A stretch of 64,000 bases of DNA from Actinomycetes bacterium (lineage in GTDB: Bacteria > Actinomycetota > Actinomycetes > Actinomycetales > Dermatophilaceae): the NCBI GenBank assembly GCA_023420415.1, contig JAEZWF010000042.1, positions 124,001-188,000 on the forward strand, written 5' to 3'. Each line of letters starts with the position of its first letter. The stretch's first letter is position 1. Below the pieces are notes generated by a model that was not told the origin of the DNA, did no database searches, and was given only the letters and a program-made list of their open reading frames with translations. The translations under genes and the position numbers were made by a program. Shown here in pieces: positions 52,979 through 62,184 of this stretch.

Positions 52979-52994
52979 CGTGACCTGCGTCACG
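52979..52994 (+). promoter_or_regulatory. Crp-like palindrome upstream of the M36 protease
   Basis: CGTGACCTGCGTCACG has GTGAC-N4-GTCAC symmetry (Crp/GlxR-like). A TTGACC -35-like box lies 16 bases before it. Confidence 0.4.
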
Positions 52995-53079
52995 CCTCTT
53001 TTGGGTTGGCTGGAAACCATCGTGGCCGCCGAGTCCGGCGCAACCGCTTCGCCGCGGGGGCCACGGACAAGGAGGAGAC

Positions 53080-56067
53080 ATGCCCAGCAGGAGGAGCAGG
53101 CGCGTCGCCGGGGTCGGGATCATCGCCGCCGCGGCCGTCGCCATCACGACGGTGGGGCAGACCGCCACCGCCGCGCAGGAGGGAAAGGACGCCACCCAGA
53201 AGGGCTCACCGTTCGCCGGTGACCCGTCGGGGCAGCTGCCGGACATCGACAACCGGCCGGCCGCAGCGTCGCCGTCGTCGACGCAGCGGGCCGCCGCGAG
53301 CAAGGCCGCGAACGCCCGCGGCAGCGGCGGCGAGGTGACGTGGAACCGGTTCGGGTCGGTCGAGAGCATCTCGGCCAGCGGCACGACGCCGCTCGCCACC
53401 GGCCTGGCCAAGAATCCCGAGCAGGCCGCCCGCGACTTCATCACCGGTCGGGCCCCGATGTTCGGCCTGACCGCAGCCGACGTCGATGCGATGGAGCTCG
53501 TGACGACGAACAAGATCGGCAAGGCCGACGTCGTCATGCTGCGCCAGACCTTCGGCGGCGTGTCGGCGGGCATCGACGGACTCGTCGTCGTGGCGGTCGA
53601 GAACGGTGCAGCCCGCTACGTGAACTCCACGCTCGCGCCGACCGGCGGGGCGAGCACCACGCGGATGGCCGCTGCGACGCTGAGTGCCGAGGAGGCCCTC
53701 CAGAAGGCCGCGAGCAACGTCGGCGCCAAGGCGACGGAGGTCAAGCGCAAGGGCGAGTCGAACCGGTCGAGGTCCGGCACGAGCTGGACGACGCTCACCG
53801 CCAAGGGCCTCACCGGTGAGCAGTATGCCGCCCAGGTCGCCATCCCCGTGCCGGGCCAGGCGCCGCGCCCGGCCTACCAGGTCGTCACCCAGGAGGGCGA
53901 CGACAGCGGCTACTCCGTCTACGTCGACGCCCGCAGCGGAGAGGTGATCGCCCGCGAGTCGCTCGTCGACTTCGACAGCGACAACCCGCGCTGGAAGGTC
54001 TTCACCGGCACCCCGGCCACGGACGGCAGCTCGGCGGACACCCGGGTCGAGTGGTGCTGGACCGCCGCCGCGGGCTGCGCCGAGACGATGCAGAGCCCGG
54101 CGTCACCGAAGGCGTGGGACGTCGACCCCGCCCTCGACGTGCCGACCCTGACGACCAGCGGCAACAACGCCTACAGCGGCGAGCTCTGGCGCGGCTTCGG
54201 CACCCCGGTGCCCGCCACGCCGAAGACCGACCGCAACTACGTCTACCCGTGGACCAACCAGTGGTTCGAGCAGAAGTGCAACCCGTCGGTCTACAACAGC
54301 CCTGAGCGCAACGACATCGACGCGGCCACGGCCAACCTGTTCGGCATGCACAACCGGATGCACGACTGGTCCTACCGGCTGGGATTCACCGAGACCGCCT
54401 GGAACTTCCAGAAGGACAACTACGGCAAGGGCGGCCTCGGCAACGACGCGGTCCTCGGCTACGCACAGTCAGGTGCCCAGTCGGGTTCGCGCGACAACGC
54501 CAACTTCGGCACCCGCGCCGACGGCCTTCCGGGCTACAGCAACATGTACCTGTGGCAGCCGATCGCCGGCTCCTTCTACGCGCCGTGCGTCGACGGTGAC
54601 TACGACATGTCGGTGATCGGGCACGAGTACGGCCACGGCATCAGCAACCGCATGGCTGGTGGCCCGAACAACAACCTGTCCGGTCTGCAGGCCGGTGCGA
54701 TGGGCGAGAGCTGGTCGGACCTCATGGCCAACGAGTACCTCCAGGAGTGGGGCTACGAGCCGGCCGGCCGCAGCAACATCCCCATGGGCGCCTACGTGAC
54801 GGGCAACCCAGAGCGCGGGATCCGCAACTACAACGCCAGCAACAGCCCGCTCAACTACAGCAACGTCGGCTACGACCTGACGGGGCCGCAGGTGCACGCG
54901 GACGGTGAGATCTGGACGGCGACGCAGACCGACCTGCGCGCGGCATTCATGGACCGCTACGGCGCAGGTGACGCGGCCACCCAGCGCAGCTGCGCCGAGG
55001 GCAAGACGGCCGTCACGGCCTGCCCCGGCAACCGGCGCTGGATGCAGCTGGTGTTCGACGCGTGGCTGCTGATGCCCAGTGGTTCGGTGTCGATGCTGGA
55101 CGCCCGCAACGCCATGCTGGCGGCCGACCTGCTGCGCTTCGGTGGTGCGAACCAGGACATCATGTGGAACGCCTTCGCCGACCGCGGCATGGGCCGGAAC
55201 GCATCGTCCGTCAACGCCAACGACGACAACCCGGTGCCGAGCTTCGAGTCCGCCTACCAGGGCAACTCGAACCTGCGGTTCACGCCCGTCGACGAGGACG
55301 GCCGGGTCATCCCAGGCGCCAAGCTGTACGTCGGAGAGTACGTGGCTCGTTCGACCGCGATCGCAGACACCGACGCCGCCAGCGCGACGGGCGACCGGTT
55401 CGTCGTCTCGGCCGGGGAGAAGACCTACACGGCCACCGCCCCGGGTTATGCGCAGACGCGGATCACGTTCAGTGGCAGGGCTGGTCAGACGCGTGACATG
55501 CCGGTGAAGATGGTGACCAACCTCGCCAGCTCGCAGGCCGGCGGCACCGTCACCGGAGCAGGCACCGATGTCCCCGACCTCATCGACGGGGACGAGGGCA
55601 CCACCACCCGCACGGTCGCGCAGCCGACCGCGGAGCAGAAGAAGTTCACCATCGACCTCGCCGGTGGCCGTCAGGTCATCCGCAAGGTGCAGGTGAGCGG
55701 CCTGCCGGAGCCGGGCGTCAACCGGTTCCAGAACATCCGCCAGTTCAAGATCTCCACCTGTGACGCGAAGGGCCGGGTCCTGTGCAACCAGGACGCCGAC
55801 TTCCGGGTCGCGTTCACCTCGGCGCCCGACGCCTTCCCCGGCGAGGCTCCTCGACCGGTGGCGCCGGAGCTGAAGATGCGCACGTTCGAGATCCCGCAGA
55901 CGGCGGCGACGCACGTGCGGTTCGAGATCGTGACGAACCAGTGCCAGGGCGGGCCGGCCTTTGCCGGCGAGCAGGACAACGACCCCGGCAACGCGACCGA
56001 CTGCGCCACCGCCTACAGCGGTGCGAACACGGTCGCGGTGAGTGAGGTGCAGGTGATGCGCCGCTGA
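53080..56067 (+). CDS. secreted M36 (fungalysin-type) metalloprotease
   Basis: A 995-residue exported protease. Signal peptide 1-30 (RRVAGVGIIAAAAVAITTVG), an FTP propeptide region (about 90-290), the M36 catalytic domain with zinc motif HEYGHGISNRMAGG near residue 517 and the downstream Glu region GESWSDLMANEYL, and a C-terminal galactose-binding/F5-8-type-like domain (about 820-995). It should degrade protein outside the cell after autocleavage. GGAGGAG precedes the ATG; a Crp-like site is upstream. Confidence 0.92.
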   Translation: MPSRRSRRVAGVGIIAAAAVAITTVGQTATAAQEGKDATQKGSPFAGDPSGQLPDIDNRPAAASPSSTQRAAASKAANARGSGGEVTWNRFGSVESISASGTTPLATGLAKNPEQAARDFITGRAPMFGLTAADVDAMELVTTNKIGKADVVMLRQTFGGVSAGIDGLVVVAVENGAARYVNSTLAPTGGASTTRMAAATLSAEEALQKAASNVGAKATEVKRKGESNRSRSGTSWTTLTAKGLTGEQYAAQVAIPVPGQAPRPAYQVVTQEGDDSGYSVYVDARSGEVIARESLVDFDSDNPRWKVFTGTPATDGSSADTRVEWCWTAAAGCAETMQSPASPKAWDVDPALDVPTLTTSGNNAYSGELWRGFGTPVPATPKTDRNYVYPWTNQWFEQKCNPSVYNSPERNDIDAATANLFGMHNRMHDWSYRLGFTETAWNFQKDNYGKGGLGNDAVLGYAQSGAQSGSRDNANFGTRADGLPGYSNMYLWQPIAGSFYAPCVDGDYDMSVIGHEYGHGISNRMAGGPNNNLSGLQAGAMGESWSDLMANEYLQEWGYEPAGRSNIPMGAYVTGNPERGIRNYNASNSPLNYSNVGYDLTGPQVHADGEIWTATQTDLRAAFMDRYGAGDAATQRSCAEGKTAVTACPGNRRWMQLVFDAWLLMPSGSVSMLDARNAMLAADLLRFGGANQDIMWNAFADRGMGRNASSVNANDDNPVPSFESAYQGNSNLRFTPVDEDGRVIPGAKLYVGEYVARSTAIADTDAASATGDRFVVSAGEKTYTATAPGYAQTRITFSGRAGQTRDMPVKMVTNLASSQAGGTVTGAGTDVPDLIDGDEGTTTRTVAQPTAEQKKFTIDLAGGRQVIRKVQVSGLPEPGVNRFQNIRQFKISTCDAKGRVLCNQDADFRVAFTSAPDAFPGEAPRPVAPELKMRTFEIPQTAATHVRFEIVTNQCQGGPAFAGEQDNDPGNATDCATAYSGANTVAVSEVQVMRR

Positions 56068-56087
56068 CCCTCTCCGCACGATGAAGG

Positions 56088-56128
56088 ACAGGTATGCCGC
56101 GTGGTCGCCGACCACGCGGCATACCTGT
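56088..56128. terminator. terminator built from an inverted pair of the octamer word
   Basis: Arms ACAGGTATGCCGCGTGGTC and GACCACGCGGCATACCTGT are perfect (19 bp) with a 3-base loop, 21 bases after the protease stop. It includes two full-length GTATGCCGCGTGG words facing each other. Confidence 0.9.
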
Positions 56129-56417
56129 GCGTGGGCTCACCTTCGTGCGGTCACCTCGCGCGGCCCTGGGGGCGCACGCCCCCGCAGGTCGGGAGGACAC
56201 CAAAGTCCTTGGTGTCGTTGATGGCTCGGACTCCCCGTCTGTGGACGACGGCGCGTACGGCCGCGATCGCCGACTTGCGGCCGGACCACGTGGGCGGGGT
56301 GAGCGCAGGCGCGCTGCGCGGGGCTGGTTGGGGCGCGGGTGTCGTCGTCATGGCTCGACGGTGGGCTCTGATCCTGTGCCCCGGCTGTCGACGAGGTGTC
56401 GAACGTCTGGGTCTGCG
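56129..56417. other. 289-bp gene-free stretch
   Basis: No gene is well supported. A 66-codon frame on the minus strand (starting near 56350) has no good ribosome-binding site. It contains a GGGGGCG/CGCCCCC hairpin near 56172-56190. Confidence 0.4.
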
Positions 56418-56446
56418 GCACAGTGGGTTCACAGGAACCGCACAGG
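56418..56446 (+). promoter_or_regulatory. PhoP-type direct repeats (three units)
   Basis: GCACAGT, TCACAGG and GCACAGG, each 7 bp, separated by exactly 4 bases (11-bp pitch), 44 bases upstream of the regulator start. This matches the Mycobacterium tuberculosis PhoP consensus of TCACAGC-N4-TCACAGC and implies autoregulation. Confidence 0.7.
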
Positions 56447-56490
56447 TCCCCCTCCCGGCGCTCACATGAAAGAGGGGCACGCTCACAGCC

Positions 56491-57219
56491 ATGAAGACCG
56501 AGCAGTCGCCCAAGCTCCAGCGTCTCGACGGGTCACCCGTCCGCGTCCTCGTCGTCGACGACGAGAAGAACCTCACCGAGCTGCTGTCGATGGCGCTGCG
56601 GTACGAGGGTTGGCAGGTGCGGACGGCGAGCACCGGGCAGCAGGCGGTCCGGGCGGCCCGCGAGTTCGAGCCCGATGCGGTGGCGCTCGACATGATGCTG
56701 CCGGACTTCGACGGCATGGAGGTCCTGCGCCGGATGCGCGGTGACAACCCGACCGTGCCGGTCCTGTTCCTCACCGCCAAGGACGCCGTCGAGGACCGCG
56801 TGGCGGGCCTGACCGCCGGCGGCGACGACTACGTCACCAAGCCGTTCAGCCTCGAGGAGGTCGTAGCCCGGCTCCGGGCCCTGATGCGGCGCACCGCCGT
56901 CGTGGCGAACGAGTCGTCGTCGGTGCTCGTCGTCGGCGACCTGACCATGGACGAGGACAGCCACGAGGTGACCCGCGGCGGAGACCAGATCCAGCTCACC
57001 GCAACGGAGTTCGAGCTGCTGCGCTACCTCATGCGCAACCCCAAGCGGGTGCTGTCCAAGGCCCAGATCCTGGACCGGGTCTGGAACTACGACTTCGGTG
57101 GCCAGGCCAACGTCGTCGAGCTCTACATCTCCTACCTGCGCAAGAAGATCGACGTCGGCCGCGAGCCCATGATCCACACGATGCGCGGCGTCGGGTACGT
57201 CCTCAAGCCGGTCCCGTGA
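56491..57219 (+). CDS. phoP: OmpR-family response regulator (PhoP-like)
   Basis: A 242-residue regulator. Receiver domain: VDDEKN, phospho-acceptor Asp67 in VALDMMLPDFDG, TAKD, and GGDDYVTKPFSLEEVVARLR, a stretch nearly identical to mycobacterial PhoP. The C-terminal winged helix has LTATEFELLRYLMRN, RVWNYDFGGQANVVELYISYLRKKID and HTMRGVGYVLKP. It overlaps the kinase start by 4 bases. CACAG direct repeats precede it and the downstream glycosyltransferase gene. Confidence 0.9.
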   Translation: MKTEQSPKLQRLDGSPVRVLVVDDEKNLTELLSMALRYEGWQVRTASTGQQAVRAAREFEPDAVALDMMLPDFDGMEVLRRMRGDNPTVPVLFLTAKDAVEDRVAGLTAGGDDYVTKPFSLEEVVARLRALMRRTAVVANESSSVLVVGDLTMDEDSHEVTRGGDQIQLTATEFELLRYLMRNPKRVLSKAQILDRVWNYDFGGQANVVELYISYLRKKIDVGREPMIHTMRGVGYVLKPVP

Positions 57220-58682
57220 GCGGACCTGCCGTCCCGACGTGGGCGGGCGTGCGCGAACGACTCCGCCCGTCGCGGTGGTCGCTCAGCACCAAGCTCGTGG
57301 CCGTCGTGGTGGGGCTGTTCCTGGTCGTGACGGTCGCCACGGCATCGTTGACCGTCGTCCTGCTGCGCGACTCCCTGATGGACCAGCTCGACCAGGACGT
57401 CTCGTCTGCCGCGATGCGTGCCGGTGGCGTGAACCGCGGTCCGGCTCCCGGCGACGGTGGCCCGGCCCGTCCACTGCCTGGCGGGCGCGGAGAGTCCCTC
57501 ACCCTCGTCATCTCCGACTCAGGGACGACCTCCCGGGTGGAGCACGACCAGACCGTGGGCACCCTCACCGCCGCACAGGTCACCCAGCTCCAGGATGCGG
57601 GTCTCGGCCCGAACCCACGCACGGTCGACGTCCGCGGGCTCGGTGACTACCGACTCGTGGCGCTGGCCCGACCCGACGGGGACGTCCTCATCACCGGTCT
57701 GCCGACCAGTGGCGTGACGTATGCCGTGGGGCAGTACGCCACGCTCGTCACCGGGAGCACTGCGGTGGGCCTGGTCATCGTGGGGGCAGCTGGACTCTGG
57801 CTCGTGCGACGCAACCTCGCTGCGCTGCAACGGGTTTCGCACACCGCAACGCAGGTGTCACGGCTCAAGCTCGACGAGGGCGACGTGGCCCTGGCGCAGC
57901 GGGTGCCGGCCGCGGACACGGACGAGCGCACCGAGGTCGGCCAGGTGGGCCTGGCCCTCAACAGCCTGCTCGACAACGTCGAGGGGGCGCTCCAGGCACG
58001 GCACGAGTCAGAGCAGCGGGTGCGCCAGTTCGTGGCCGACGCCTCGCACGAGCTGCGCACCCCCCTCGCCTCGATCCGGGGGTATGCCGAGCTGTCGCGA
58101 CGTGAACGCGACCCCGTTCCTCCCTCAGTGACCCACGCCCTCGGCCGGGTGGAGTCTGAAGCGCTGAGGATGCAAGATCTCGTCGAGGACCTGCTGCTGC
58201 TGGCCCGGCTCGACGCGGGTCGACCGCTGGAGCGGGACCCGGTCGACCTCACCCGGGTCGTCGTCGACGCCGTGGGTGACGCCCACGCCGCCTCGCCGGA
58301 CCACCGGTGGCAGCTCGACCTCCCCGAGGAGCCGGTCGAGGTCGTGGGTGACGAGGCCAGGCTCCACCAGGTGCTCGTCAACCTGCTCGCGAACGCCCGC
58401 ACCCACACGCCCGAAGGCACCTGCGTCACCACCGCCCTGCGACGCGACGGCGACGAGGTGCGGCTCAGCGTTGCCGACGACGGACCCGGCATACCAGAGT
58501 CGTTGCGTCCCAACGTGTTCCAGCGGTTCACCCGAGGTGACGACTCACGCAACCGCGCTGCTGGCTCGACCGGTCTCGGGCTCTCGATCGTCGACGCCGT
58601 GGCCACCTCCCACGGGGGCCGCGTCGAGCTGTCGAGCGCCTCCGGTGAGACCCGGTTCACCGTGGTGCTGCCCGTCGGCTGA
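57216..58682 (+). CDS. phoR: sensor histidine kinase (PhoR-like)
   Basis: A 488-residue sensor: two membrane helices (about 25-47 and 180-200) enclosing an extracytoplasmic sensor domain of about 130 residues, a HAMP linker, HisKA with phospho-acceptor in DASHELRTPLASIRGY (His278), and HATPase with NLLANARTHTPEG, DDGPGIPES and STGLGLSIVDAV. GTG start, coupled to phoP. The protein carries the octamer-derived GIP with a rare ATA codon. Confidence 0.9.
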   Translation: MSGPAVPTWAGVRERLRPSRWSLSTKLVAVVVGLFLVVTVATASLTVVLLRDSLMDQLDQDVSSAAMRAGGVNRGPAPGDGGPARPLPGGRGESLTLVISDSGTTSRVEHDQTVGTLTAAQVTQLQDAGLGPNPRTVDVRGLGDYRLVALARPDGDVLITGLPTSGVTYAVGQYATLVTGSTAVGLVIVGAAGLWLVRRNLAALQRVSHTATQVSRLKLDEGDVALAQRVPAADTDERTEVGQVGLALNSLLDNVEGALQARHESEQRVRQFVADASHELRTPLASIRGYAELSRRERDPVPPSVTHALGRVESEALRMQDLVEDLLLLARLDAGRPLERDPVDLTRVVVDAVGDAHAASPDHRWQLDLPEEPVEVVGDEARLHQVLVNLLANARTHTPEGTCVTTALRRDGDEVRLSVADDGPGIPESLRPNVFQRFTRGDDSRNRAAGSTGLGLSIVDAVATSHGGRVELSSASGETRFTVVLPVG

Positions 58683-58707
58683 GGTCCATCGCCCCGGCTC
58701 AGACGGG

Positions 58708-58725
58708 ACACAGCAGCGCCACAGC
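58708..58725 (+). promoter_or_regulatory. PhoP-type direct repeats upstream of the glycosyltransferase operon
   Basis: ACACAGC-N4-CCACAGC, two 7-bp units at 11-bp pitch, 22 bases upstream of the start. Same geometry as the three repeats upstream of phoP. Confidence 0.6.
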
Positions 58726-58747
58726 GAGCGGCCCGAGCGTTGCCGTC

Positions 58748-60889
58748 ATGGAAACCATGACCTTCACCCCCGACGGCGCCGGGAACCGGCCGGGTGCGAC
58801 GCCCGCAGCCACCGAGCTGACGCGCCCTGCGGTCGAGACGTCCCCCACCTCTCGCCTCGGCCGGCTCTGGCGCGGACCGACGGACGACCCGTCGTGGGCA
58901 CGACCGGCACTGATCGGCCTCCTCGCGGCGACGGCGGCCCTCTACCTGTGGAACCTCACGGCCAACGGCTACGCCAACTCCTTCTACTCCGCGGCCGTGC
59001 AGGCCGGGAGCGTCAGCTGGGAGGCGTTCTTCTACGGCAGCTCGGACGCCGGCAACTCGATCACCGTCGACAAGCCACCGGCCGCGCTCTGGGTGATGGC
59101 CCTGTCTGTGCGGCTGCTGGGCCTGAGCTCGTTCAGCATCCTGCTCCCCGAGGTGCTGATGGGGGTGGCGACGGTCGGTGTCGTCCACGCCACGGTGAAG
59201 CGCTACTTCGGCGCGCCGGCCGGCCTGCTCGCCGGAGCCGTGATGGCTCTCACGCCGGTCGCGGTGCTGATGTTCCGGTTCAACAACCCGGACGCGCTGC
59301 TGGTGCTGCTCATGGCGCTCGGCGCGTGGGCCACCCTGCGCTCGATCGAGCGCGGCTCGGCCAGGTGGTTCGTCCTGGTCGGCGTCCTCATCGGACTGGG
59401 CTTCCTGACCAAGGCACTCCAGGTGCTGCTCGTCGTGCCGGCGTTCGGCCTCGCCTACCTCCTGTTCGCCGACACCACGCTGCGACGACGCATCACCGGC
59501 GCCCTGCTCGGCTCTGCGGCGATGCTGCTCTCGGCGGGGTGGTGGGTCGCCATCGTCGAGCTCGTGCCCGCCAGCATGCGCCCCTACATCGGTGGCTCGC
59601 AGGACAACTCGTTCCTGTCGGTGACGTTCGGCTACAACGGTCTCGGACGCCTCAGCGGTGACGAGACGGGTTCGATTGGAGGTGGAAACGGCTGGGGCAC
59701 AACCGGTTTGGGCCGCATGTTCAGCTCGACCATCGGTGGCCAGATCTCCTGGCTCATTCCCTCGGCGCTCGTCCTGCTGGCAGCCGGACTCTGGTTGCGC
59801 GGGCGTGCGCCGCGCACCGATACCCGCCGCGCGGCCTACGTCGTGTGGGGTGGCTGGCTCGTCATCACGATGGTGACTTTCTCGCTCATGGCCGGCATCT
59901 TCCACGAGTACTACACGGTCGCACTGGCCCCCGCGGTCGCCGCCCTCGTGGGCATGGGCGCGGGCGAGGCGTGGGAGCGCCGCAGCACCGCCTTCGGGCG
60001 CGGCACCCTGGCCGTGGCAACCGCCGCCGCAGCCATCTGGTCGTGCATCCTGCTCGCGCGCACCGAGTGGACCGCCGTGCTGCGGCTGTCGATCCTCGCC
60101 CTGGGACTGGCGAGTGCCCTCGCCCTGCTCGTGATCACCCAGCTGCACCGACGTGTCGTGCCCTTCGCCGTCGCGGGGGCGGTCGTGACCGCCCTGGCCG
60201 GCCCCGCGGCATACAGCATCGACACCGTGCGCACGGCGCACACGGGCTCGATCGTCACGGCCGGTCCGGCGGTCGCCGGAGGCGGACCGGGAGGTATGCC
60301 GGGTGGTGGCCGAGGCGGGTTCGGTGGCCCTCCCGGGGGCGCCCGGCAGGGCCTGCCGCCCGGCATGCAGCAGGCCGCGCCCGGAGGGGCACCAGGTGGG
60401 GTCATCCCTGGGGGAACGCCCGGCGCGCCGCCGACTGGTGGTGGCGGGATGGGCGGCCTCCTCAACGCCTCCACCCCGTCGACCGAGGTGGTCGCCGCCC
60501 TGTCCGCCGATGCCTCGTCCTATCGCTGGGTGGCCGCGGCCATCGGGTCGCAGAATGCCGCCGGGCTCCAGCTCGGGACCGGCCTGCCGGTCATGGCGAT
60601 CGGCGGGTTCAACGGCAGCGACCCCTCCCCGACGCTCGCCGAGTTCCAGCAGTACGTCGCGGACGGCGACATCCACTACTTCGTCGCCGGCGGCGGCATG
60701 GGTGGCGGTCGTGGCGCGATGGGCGGCATGGGTGGGTCCGGCACCGCGTCGCAGATCTCGACCTGGGTGCAGGACAACTTCACCCAGGTGACGATCGGCG
60801 GCCAGACGTTCTACGACCTCACCGAGCCGGTCGGCGACTCCGGCGGGAGCGCGGCATCGAGCACCGACGCGACGGTCCAGAGCACGTGA
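58748..60889 (+). CDS. GT39/ArnT-like membrane glycosyltransferase with glycine-rich tail
   Basis: A 713-residue membrane enzyme of the YkcB/mannosyltransferase-like family. About 11-12 hydrophobic segments; an early loop with the acidic DAGNSITVDKPPAALW region (residue near 100) matches the GT-C catalytic loop; residues about 510-575 are a long Gly/Pro/Met-rich linker, and an extracytoplasmic C-terminal domain follows. It should move sugar from a polyprenyl-phosphate carrier to a cell-envelope acceptor. GT2/GtrA gene follows with a 4-base overlap. Confidence 0.85.
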   Translation: METMTFTPDGAGNRPGATPAATELTRPAVETSPTSRLGRLWRGPTDDPSWARPALIGLLAATAALYLWNLTANGYANSFYSAAVQAGSVSWEAFFYGSSDAGNSITVDKPPAALWVMALSVRLLGLSSFSILLPEVLMGVATVGVVHATVKRYFGAPAGLLAGAVMALTPVAVLMFRFNNPDALLVLLMALGAWATLRSIERGSARWFVLVGVLIGLGFLTKALQVLLVVPAFGLAYLLFADTTLRRRITGALLGSAAMLLSAGWWVAIVELVPASMRPYIGGSQDNSFLSVTFGYNGLGRLSGDETGSIGGGNGWGTTGLGRMFSSTIGGQISWLIPSALVLLAAGLWLRGRAPRTDTRRAAYVVWGGWLVITMVTFSLMAGIFHEYYTVALAPAVAALVGMGAGEAWERRSTAFGRGTLAVATAAAAIWSCILLARTEWTAVLRLSILALGLASALALLVITQLHRRVVPFAVAGAVVTALAGPAAYSIDTVRTAHTGSIVTAGPAVAGGGPGGMPGGGRGGFGGPPGGARQGLPPGMQQAAPGGAPGGVIPGGTPGAPPTGGGGMGGLLNASTPSTEVVAALSADASSYRWVAAAIGSQNAAGLQLGTGLPVMAIGGFNGSDPSPTLAEFQQYVADGDIHYFVAGGGMGGGRGAMGGMGGSGTASQISTWVQDNFTQVTIGGQTFYDLTEPVGDSGGSAASSTDATVQST

Positions 60890-62184
60890 GCGAGCCCGCC
60901 ATGACCACGCCCGTCCTCGACGTCGTCGTCCCCGTGCACTGCGAGGAGCACACCGTCGCCGCCTCCGTGCACCGGCTGCACGACCACCTGACGGACACGT
61001 TTCCCTACCCCTTCCGGATCACCGTCGCCGACAACGCGAGCACCGACACGACGGCGGCGGTGGCCCGGGCGGTCGCCGCTGAGCTGCCCCACGTGCGCGT
61101 CGTCGAGCTACCCGAGAAGGGCCGTGGCCGGGCGCTGCGGCGGACGTGGCTTGCCTCTGACGCCGAGGTCCTCGCCTACGTCGACGTCGACCTGTCGACC
61201 GACCTCGACGCCCTGTGGCCGTTGGTCGCGCCGCTGCTGTCGGGGCACTCCGACCTGGCCATCGGGTCGCGGCTCGCCCACGGTTCGCGAGTCGTGCGCG
61301 GCCTCAGGCGGGAGGTGATCTCCCGCAGCTACAACCTGTTGCTGCGCGGGGCGCTGGGAACGCGGTTCACCGACGCCCAGTGCGGTTTCAAGGCGATCCG
61401 CGCCGACGTCGCCGCCGAGCTCCTGCCCCTCGTCGAGGACGACACGTGGTTCTTCGACACCGAGCTGCTCGTCCTGGCCGAACGCTGCCAGCTGCGCATC
61501 CACGAGGTGCCCGTGGACTGGTACGACGACCCCGACTCCCGCGTCGACGTGGTCGGCACCGCCCTGGACGACCTGCGCGGCATCCGCCGGCTGCGCCGGT
61601 CCCTGGCCACCGGGGCACTACCGGTCACGGACCTCGGCAACCGGCTCGGACGGCATACCCCCGTCGTCGGCTCGGCGGCCACGACGCTGCGCCAGGCCGG
61701 CCGGTTCGCCGTCGTGGGCGCGGTCTCGACGGTCGTGCACCTGGGACTGTTCGCGGCGCTCGCCCCCACCCTCGGGTCGGCGCAGGGAGCCAACCTGGTC
61801 GCGCTGCTGCTGGCCACCGTCGTCAACACCGCCCTCAACCGGGGCTGGACCTTCGGGGTCCGGGGACGACACCGCGTGGCCCGGCACCAGGCCCAGGGGC
61901 TCGCCGTGTTCGGCCTCACCTGGGTGCTCACGGCTGCCGCGCTGGCCGGGCTGCACTGGGTGGTGGCCGCCCCCTCGACGGCGCTCGCGACGACCGTGCT
62001 GGCCGGGGCCACTGCCGCGTCGACGGTCGTGCGCTTCGCGGCCATGAAGTCCTGGATCTTCCGGCCGGACGGGCGCGGTCAGTACTGCTCGAGCACGAAG
62101 TTGCCGGCGTCATCCGCGAACGTCACGATCCCGGTCCAGGCGAAGCCATCCGCCTCACCGCGGCAGACGACCACGACGCCCTGA
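60886..62184 (+). CDS. GT2 glycosyltransferase fused to GtrA-like membrane domain
   Basis: A 432-residue protein. Residues 1-235 are a dolichyl-phosphate-mannose-synthase-type GT2 (VVVPVHCEEHTVAASVHRL, YVDVDLSTDLDAL, QCGFKAIRADVAAELLP); about 265-395 form a GtrA four-helix membrane domain (GRFAVVGAVSTVVHLGLF). It would make and flip the polyprenyl-sugar donor for the preceding GT39 enzyme. GTG 60886 overlaps its stop; ATG 60901 is an alternative. The last 35 residues overlap the opposite gene by 106 bases and look like antisense read-through. Confidence 0.85.
   Translation: MSEPAMTTPVLDVVVPVHCEEHTVAASVHRLHDHLTDTFPYPFRITVADNASTDTTAAVARAVAAELPHVRVVELPEKGRGRALRRTWLASDAEVLAYVDVDLSTDLDALWPLVAPLLSGHSDLAIGSRLAHGSRVVRGLRREVISRSYNLLLRGALGTRFTDAQCGFKAIRADVAAELLPLVEDDTWFFDTELLVLAERCQLRIHEVPVDWYDDPDSRVDVVGTALDDLRGIRRLRRSLATGALPVTDLGNRLGRHTPVVGSAATTLRQAGRFAVVGAVSTVVHLGLFAALAPTLGSAQGANLVALLLATVVNTALNRGWTFGVRGRHRVARHQAQGLAVFGLTWVLTAAALAGLHWVVAAPSTALATTVLAGATAASTVVRFAAMKSWIFRPDGRGQYCSSTKLPASSANVTIPVQAKPSASPRQTTTTP

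Noticed and set aside
56129..56350. Possible 66-residue protein on the minus strand upstream of phoP
   Set aside because: No ribosome-binding site, atypical composition and no recognised pattern; left as gene-free sequence.
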